Shown in pieces: positions 58,701 through 64,000 of a stretch of 64,000 nucleotides of DNA (its first letter is position 1; each line of letters starts with the position of its first letter). The translations under genes were made by a program, and so were the position numbers. The notes beneath the pieces were generated by a model, which made no database searches, had not been told where the DNA came from, and saw only the letters and a list, made by a program, of their open reading frames with translations. Source of the DNA: Marsupella aquatica (taxonomy: Eukaryota; Marchantiophyta); contig OZ316894.1 of NCBI GenBank assembly GCA_973895155.1, forward strand, positions 7,874,001-7,938,000, written 5' to 3'.

Positions 58701-60063
58701 ACCCGTCGTTCGCTGGTCAACTCTTCGTGCTGTTATCGCTCTTGCTGTTGCATCTGGTTGGCCTATCAGTCATATGGACGTTGTTACTGCATTCCTTAAC
58801 GGGACTCTTAAAGAGCTCCTTTTCATGCAACAACCGCCTGGCTTTGCTCGTAAAGGATTGGAGCACCTTGTTTGCCGGCTCAACAAATCCATCTATGGAC
58901 TGAAGCAATCCCCCCGTGAATGGTATCAAGAGATTGATAAGTACCTTCACGAACAAGGTTGGACCCGGAGCGATGCTGACCCCAACCTATATTACTTATT
59001 TCAGGGGTCCTCTATTGTACTCTTACTCCTTTACGTGGACGACCTTCTTATTACCGGCAATGATTTGGCACTCATCGACACTATCAAGCTCAATCTTCAG
59101 AATCGGTATGAAATGAAGGATCTTGGTGAAATCCGCAAATATCTCGGTGTGGAGTTCACCAAGACTGCAAACGGTATGCTTCTTCACCAGCACACCTATG
59201 CCGAACAGATTCTTCGTGATTACAATATGACTGAATGCAGGCCTGCCCACACGCCTCTACCAGAAGGATTCGCCACTCAATCTAACTCTAACACGGCTCC
59301 CGTTGACCGCTCAGAGTATTGCACCCTTGTGGGTAAACTACTCTTCCTTACGACCACTCGACCGGATCTATCCTACTCAGTTGGTATGGTGGCTCGTTTT
59401 ATGTCTCAACCTCACTTGCAGCACTTGGAAGCTGCCAAGCACATCCTTCGGTACGTTAAGAAGACACTCGATTATGGGATCCACTACAAACGCTCCTCTC
59501 AGCTTCTTCTCACAGGATATACTGATGCGGACTACCTTGGATGCCTCGATACTCGGCGCTCTACTGCTGGCTATGTCTTCACCCTGGCTTCTGGGCCTAT
59601 CTCCTGGGCTAGCAAACGACAACCCACAATTTCGGACAGCACCACCGAAGCTGAGTACAAGGCCCTCTCTGAGGCTACTAAGGAAGCTGTGTACCTACGT
59701 CGATTACTTCGCGAGCTCCAACATACCTCCAACGTCACCGTTCCTGTTCAATGCGACAATGCCACCATCCACAAGGACCTACACGAAGCTGCAATCCCTA
59801 CTTCTCACGATCTACACTTACACTGCGATAACCAAGGATCTATTCGACTTGCTCTGAATCCGATCTTCCATGCTCGCACCAAACACATTGAGGCCAAACA
59901 CCACTTTGTACGTGAAAGGATTCTTGAAGGCGAAGTCTCTTTACAATACATCAACACCGATGACCAACATGCTGACATTTTCACCAAACAAGTCTGTTGG
60001 CAAATTTTTGAAAAGCATCGAGATTTCCTTGGCATTCGGTCTAGGTCCTCTCTTCTCATCTAG
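55730..60063 (+). pseudogene. Copia 2 gag-pol polyprotein, one frameshift
   Basis: Gag (from 55730) has MTEGSNIEDYLREVESI and a CCHC knuckle (CNYCSKSGHWEVEC). The protease shows WYMDSGASNHITG with the active D-S-G. GAG-pre-integrase (DLWHRRLAHLNFQ) meets a one-base loss near 57205, after which the second frame continues HHMTAQHLVTG, CTSCILGKTH, integrase core (HSDLCGP, FIDDFTR, NGVAERKNRT), reverse transcriptase (YVDDLLITGND, LNGTLKELLFMQQPPGF) and RNase H (YTDADYLGCLDTRRSTAGY, STTEAEY) to a stop at 60061. RNase H carries a partial internal duplication (VPVQCDN ... LHLHCDNQGS). Only the single indel blocks a complete 1440-codon polyprotein, so the copy is young. Confidence 0.93.
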
Positions 60064-60177
60064 GTTCATCATATGTGTACACTGCACTCCCGCACTATAC
60101 CTATAGTGGTACTCTCGCTGACCTGCATCATCTCTCTCTCTCCCATTTGTTTTCTGCGACTTCAGATCGAGAGGGGG

Positions 60178-60430
60178 TGTTGGAAACTACGATCTTCAGT
60201 ACCTTGTTTTCCCCTTCCGTATACGGGCCCACTTTCTGTTCATTGTCGTCTTCTATCCCTTGCTGCTTACCTTTAGATCTAGGTTGCATCCATCTGATGC
60301 TTTCGCCCCTTCTCTTGGGCTCTTCTACTATGCGGCGCCTCTTTGTCGCCCCCTGCACTCCTTGCCCTTTCCCCGAGTACTTATGTGCTTCCCGTTGGCT
60401 GTTCCGGTATCTTAGTCATGCTAGATAGTT
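60178..60430 (+). repeat. Copia 2 forward 3' LTR, truncated at its end
   Basis: It matches the 5' LTR from TGTTGGAAAC through GCTAGATAGTT but lacks the terminal TTATCAACA. It differs from the 5' LTR at about two positions in the first 120 bp. Confidence 0.9.
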
Positions 60431-60532
60431 CCCCGAGTACTTATGTGCTTCCCATTGGCTGTTCCGGTATCTTAGTCATGCTAGATAAAACTATCTAGCA
60501 TGACTAAGATACCGGAACAGCCAACGGGTTTT

Positions 60533-60781
60533 ATCTAGCATGACTAAGATACCGGAACAGCCAACGGGAAGCACATAAGTACTTGGGGAAAGGGCAAGGA
60601 GTGCAGGGGGCGACAAAGAGGCGCCGCATAGTAGAAGAGCCCAAGAGAAGGGGCGAAAGCATCAGATGGATGCAACCTAGATCTAAAGGTAAGCAGCAAG
60701 GGACAGAAGACGACAACGAACAGAAAGTGGGCCCGTATACGGAAGGGGAAAACAAGGTACTGAAGATCGTAGTTTCCAACA
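60533..60781 (-). repeat. Copia 2 inverted extra LTR
   Basis: It is a near-complete LTR in reverse orientation, reading TGTTGGAAAC on the minus strand from 60781. It has its own differences from both forward copies (TTCGTTGTC where the others have TTCATTGTC). Together with 60178-60487 it forms a large imperfect palindrome. Confidence 0.9.
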
Positions 60782-61001
60782 GTTGCTGCATTTGATTTTG
60801 ATTTGTCACTCAAATTTTTTCATTGATACCTTCCGTTAGAGGCATGAGTTATTGCGTTCAATGTCGTTTTGTAATGTGCTCCGAATTTTAATGTCGACTG
60901 TTGTAATGAGCAGATATTCAGTTGCACTGGAGTAAGATCGGTGCAACATTTGGCGGCGATAATTTAGCTCCGGAACATTGCCCACAATTTCACCTCAGGA
61001 C

Positions 61002-62155
61002 ATGCTGCAAGATAGCGAGAGATGTCTGCGACTCCAGCAACTTTTGCCAGGGATTCCTGACGAGTTTATGTTGGACAAAATTGCTACAAAATTGTCCTGG
61101 AAAGATCTTCGCGTCCTCTCCTCAGTTAGTAGTGGCTGGTGTCACGCAATTCGAACTCGTGAGGTGTACGATGCGAGAGCCCGGTCGAAAACAAGAGAGA
61201 CTCTCAGTCTAATTTCGTATGGCTGCGGTAGTAATTGCTCTGAAATCGTTCTCTATTGCATTAGAGACATGTCTTGTTGTCTTCTTCCTTGAATCCCGCC
61301 TGATTGGACGGGAGGGATCACTATGCACAGAGAATGTGTTTCATTGGATGGGAAGGTCTATGTCCTGGCAGGACTCAAAAGTAGTGGTGACGATATTCAC
61401 AGTCTTAACGTGTACGTGTTGGACCTGGCGGAGCAGAGTGAAACAGTGTGCGAGTATGAGCGTACGAAGATCTCGCATTAGATGTGGTGTCATTAATAGC
61501 AAGATTTTTGTATTTGGGAACACCGCAGACTGCCACCATTCTCATCGAGGAGAGGTGTATGATCCCAAGGACAAATGATACTTGGTCTCTGATTAGGCCG
61601 ATAGCGTTCGGCCACTTCAACCATGAAGTTGATGCGATCGAAGCTCTAGGACAGGACCTTTTTATTTATGGCTACATTTTCCCGGACGAGCATGACAACA
61701 CTGGGCTGGACGACTTCCCAGCATTTCTGGTTTATTATCCAGTCGCGGATGATTGGGGAGAACACAGCCATCGTGGCCGGGAAGATGAATGCCCATTTGT
61801 GGCACAAGGAAGTTTGCATACGATGAGCTCTAATGACGTTTATATATACGATGTTGAAGGAAATGCATGGAGGCAGCTGCATACAATTTCGTTTGCTGCA
61901 AATTCTCGGCCCATTTTTGTGACGGAGGATGGTATCGATGACAACTACATGGTGCCAATTTCTGTTAAAGCTGTGGAAGGCGAGAATTTCGTTTTAAGTC
62001 ATTGGTCTCGCACATTGGACGATGTCTTTCTTCTTCATAGCAAGGGCTTCAGTGGTGACATAATGGAGATTCAGCTGGAGAAAGTTCCAGTTAACCTGTT
62101 TGCCGGGGCCGATGTTCATTCCAGTCTCTGTTCAATTTCTCTTCTTCAAATTTGA
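61002..62155 (+). pseudogene. F-box/kelch-repeat protein, decayed
   Basis: The N-terminus from the ATG at 61002 holds an F-box (LLPGIPDEFMLDKIATKLSW, then DLRVLSSVSSGWCHAI). Kelch-like segments follow: ECVSLDGKVYVLAGL, GVINSKIFVFGN, EVYDPKD, TWSLIRPIAF, ALGQDLFIYGY and VYIYDVEGNAWRQLH. A TGA at 61290-61292 and two +1 frame changes (about 61435 and 61570) interrupt it, but all segments are in family order. The intact ancestor would be an intronless SCF ubiquitin-ligase adaptor of the type common in mosses. Copia 2 inserted about 215 bp upstream of the start. The substrate is unknown. Three breaks could in principle be sequencing errors, but the surrounding copia frame is largely clean. Confidence 0.8.
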
Positions 62156-64000
62156 GAGGACTCGAATCGTGTTTGACCTTGGTGGACTAGTCAACCTTGT
62201 TTTAGAGCTTTTGGGAAAGTGTTGGTTGAATGTGGATACGTGTGTACTATAGAGCAGAGGCACGAGCAGCCAATTTCACCCGCAATTTCCATGTCGCCTA
62301 CCTCCGACCGGGCGACGGTCATTGATACCGGGATCGATGCCAGGAGCTCCCGTGTATCGTATTTCCATTTCAACCTTAAGGCTCAAACAGTCCCCAAGCA
62401 GCTAGTCCCTCACGGTGGTTGTACATATTTCCGGGAGTAAACCTGTTTAGTTGCAGAAATTTGTTTCGAAGCAAAAATTGAATGTCTCGAGAATAGTCAG
62501 CTGGTTAATTGCTGGTTTACAAGAATAGTTGGAGTCCCGTACGTGACGGTACTGGAGCTCGTTAGAGTTAGTAGGAAAACTTTCTTTCTGAGATAGGTGA
62601 ACTAGATGTTGCAGTTTAAACTGTTACCAACATACAAGTCCAGGTTAAGAGCACAGCAGAACCTCGCCTGTACCTTTGTGCTACAACCATCTCCCTAACC
62701 TTTCAGGGTAGGACTTCAAATTAAGGAGCGGTATATTAGGGAGCATGCTAGCCAATCTTGAATAATAAACGTGACCAGATTTGAAAAGCGCCATTGTGGC
62801 TGCTACCTTGCCTTTGATTTACCAATTTAGAGCATCGAAACAAGGATTTGGTTTAAAGTCTCGTCCCGTCCAGCTTTCATGCGTTGTGGGTAACTTTTGA
62901 CCTCGCTCACAAAATCCAGAACTGGAAGTCTGTTTTCCAACTGTAAGAACTGTTTGACCCTTTACATGTGTTCAATGCCGATAATTGTATCACATGTGCT
63001 GAGCAAGTTCCGAAGACATCGTGATCGACCATTGCAAGCACTTCATCACTGAGAACGTAATCCACAAACTTCACCAATTATAGGAGGTTGTTCCTCATCA
63101 GGCTTAGGAAGACAACTATGCCTTCCGTTTCGAGTTAGTTGAGCTAGAGACTATTCACCAATTTGAACCGCGAGGCTGGCTGGAGAGAAACACGCTCGGA
63201 AGTCCTGAAATCAAACTCAGGGAATGGGAGGTTTTGTACAGCAAAAAGGGTGTTCTCATTCAATCATTCATTTACTTGCGGCTGCAGCCGAACGAGATGA
63301 AAAGACCCAACTGTGTTCTGATTGTTTTCGTGTGAGACCAATTCAATGAAGGTCCGGACATAATTGTACCAAAAGTGACCAGCTTAGTAACGTGCAGGGA
63401 CTGGCATCTGTGCCCTATAGCAAGGCAGTCTCCCGAAAGAAATGAATTGGACCATTGTGAAGTTGTTGTTCTTGAGTAGGAGCGAATATAGTAAACAGCA
63501 ATTATAGCTTGTAGGCAATGGTACAACGTGAAGAGTTGGAGGAGCGGAGCGATGTGATGAAAGGCTGAGATTGTGGGTGGGACAGAAGACGAAACTACTG
63601 CTTGTGTACTTTTGGCAGGAATGCGATTTCCTCTTGGCCTTCTTTATGGGTTTCCCTGCTTGTATTTGCCTCTTTTTATGTTGGCTGTTTGTCCTCCATG
63701 GACCTGTTTTGCTTTTCTTTTCATTGTACTTTGTTTGTTCCCTTTTCTATAAATTATGGTTGGTTGTTTGTAGAGAATTTCGTCTTCTTTTTAGTTTTCA
63801 CTGGTTGAATTTGCCTGTTTATTGTTAATGTTTGGTGTTAGTTCTTTGGACCTACTTTGCTTTCCCTTTCATTATACTTGGACGGTGTATTCCCCTTCTG
63901 TTTATAATATAATTTGTGGAGATTTTGCAGGAACACTATTTCTTGTTCTGACTTTTTCAGTTTCTCTGGGTGCATTTGCCTTTTTTTTAATGTTTGGTGT
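62156..64000. other. Intergenic tail of the window
   Basis: No recognisable gene. The last 400 bp are T-rich with weak internal repetition (TTTGGTGTT, TTGCCTGTTT-like). A short open frame at 62219-62440 follows the F-box pseudogene but matches nothing known to me. Confidence 0.4.

Larger units (their letters stand above)
55338..60781 (+). mobile_element. Ty1/copia LTR retrotransposon 2 with an extra inverted 3' LTR
   Basis: It is flanked by identical 5-bp duplications GTTGC (55333-55337 and 60782-60786). The 5' LTR is 55338-55599. Order: primer binding site, gag, protease, integrase, reverse transcriptase, RNase H, polypurine tract (GAGAGGGGG ending 60177), forward 3' LTR (60178-60430, lacking its last bases), a forward LTR-tail fragment (60431-60487), an inverted tail fragment (about 60491-60528) and a nearly complete inverted LTR (about 60533-60781). 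The outer ends on both sides are therefore the U3 end TGTTGGAAAC. The rearranged end lies inside the target duplication, so it was there at integration. Confidence 0.93.

Noticed and set aside
60075-60813. 90-117-codon frames in the LTRs of copia 2, present in all LTR copies
   Set aside because: They repeat because the LTR repeats; no copia LTR is expected to encode protein.
1-64000. CRISPR arrays, bacterial operons, ribosomal RNA or tRNA genes
   Set aside because: Spaced palindromes here are intronic or promoter arrays in a eukaryotic element; no cas-like genes, rRNA or tRNA cloverleaf was seen. The tRNA-complementary 12-mers are retroelement primer sites.

Overview
The window looks like nuclear DNA of a non-seed land plant. 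A moss-like bryophyte is my best guess, at low confidence. The evidence is plant-type gene structures with many GT-AG introns, an intronless SKIP gene, an F-box/kelch gene of the kind abundant in bryophytes, and plant Ty1/copia retrotransposons. Host genes are sparse and well separated.

Host genes, left to right: (1) a 10-exon chalcone-isomerase-fold fatty-acid-binding protein (FAP2-like) gene on the minus strand, 5541-1963; (2) a 15-exon CCR4-NOT subunit 3 gene on the plus strand, 20398-27519, whose exon phases close into an 860-residue protein; (3) an intronless SNW/SKIP splicing and transcription co-regulator gene, 30464-32269; (4) a SERAC1-like alpha/beta-hydrolase gene on the minus strand, split into 54834-53862 and 38841-38428; (5) a decayed F-box/kelch gene, 61002-62155.

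Three mobile elements can be bounded to the base. Copia element 1 (10440-16901, minus) has GTGGG target duplications, nearly identical LTRs and four in-frame stops. Copia element 2 (55338-60781, plus) has GTTGC target duplications and carries an extra inverted LTR at its 3' end, inside the duplication. The third and most interesting is a 14,884-bp DNA-transposon-like element at 38974-53857. It has perfect 22-bp terminal inverted repeats, a CCAC target duplication, and sits at the 5' splice site of a SERAC1-like intron.

That large element holds two converging sets of sequence. From the right end, on the plus strand, lies a broken transposase-like gene with DUF8039-like repeats and a DUF7869-like core. 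A perfect 584-bp tandem duplication full of palindromes lies directly upstream of it. From the middle leftward, on the minus strand, run a lysine-rich protein of unknown function, an exon with a ParB/sulfiredoxin-like domain, and a gene whose spliced frame joins a beta-class DNA-methyltransferase-like region to an FCP1-like HAD phosphatase. At least eleven copies of a 21-bp palindrome (arms GCCTCGCCC / GGGCGAGGC) lie in the introns of these cargo genes. A ParB-like domain, a methyltransferase-like domain, a phosphatase and palindromic arrays inside one TIR-bounded plant element is the strongest candidate here for an undescribed system.

The remaining intergenic DNA is AT-rich and contains minisatellites, long G or C runs and dispersed repeats. 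Domain names come from reading the translations against remembered family patterns; no database search was possible.
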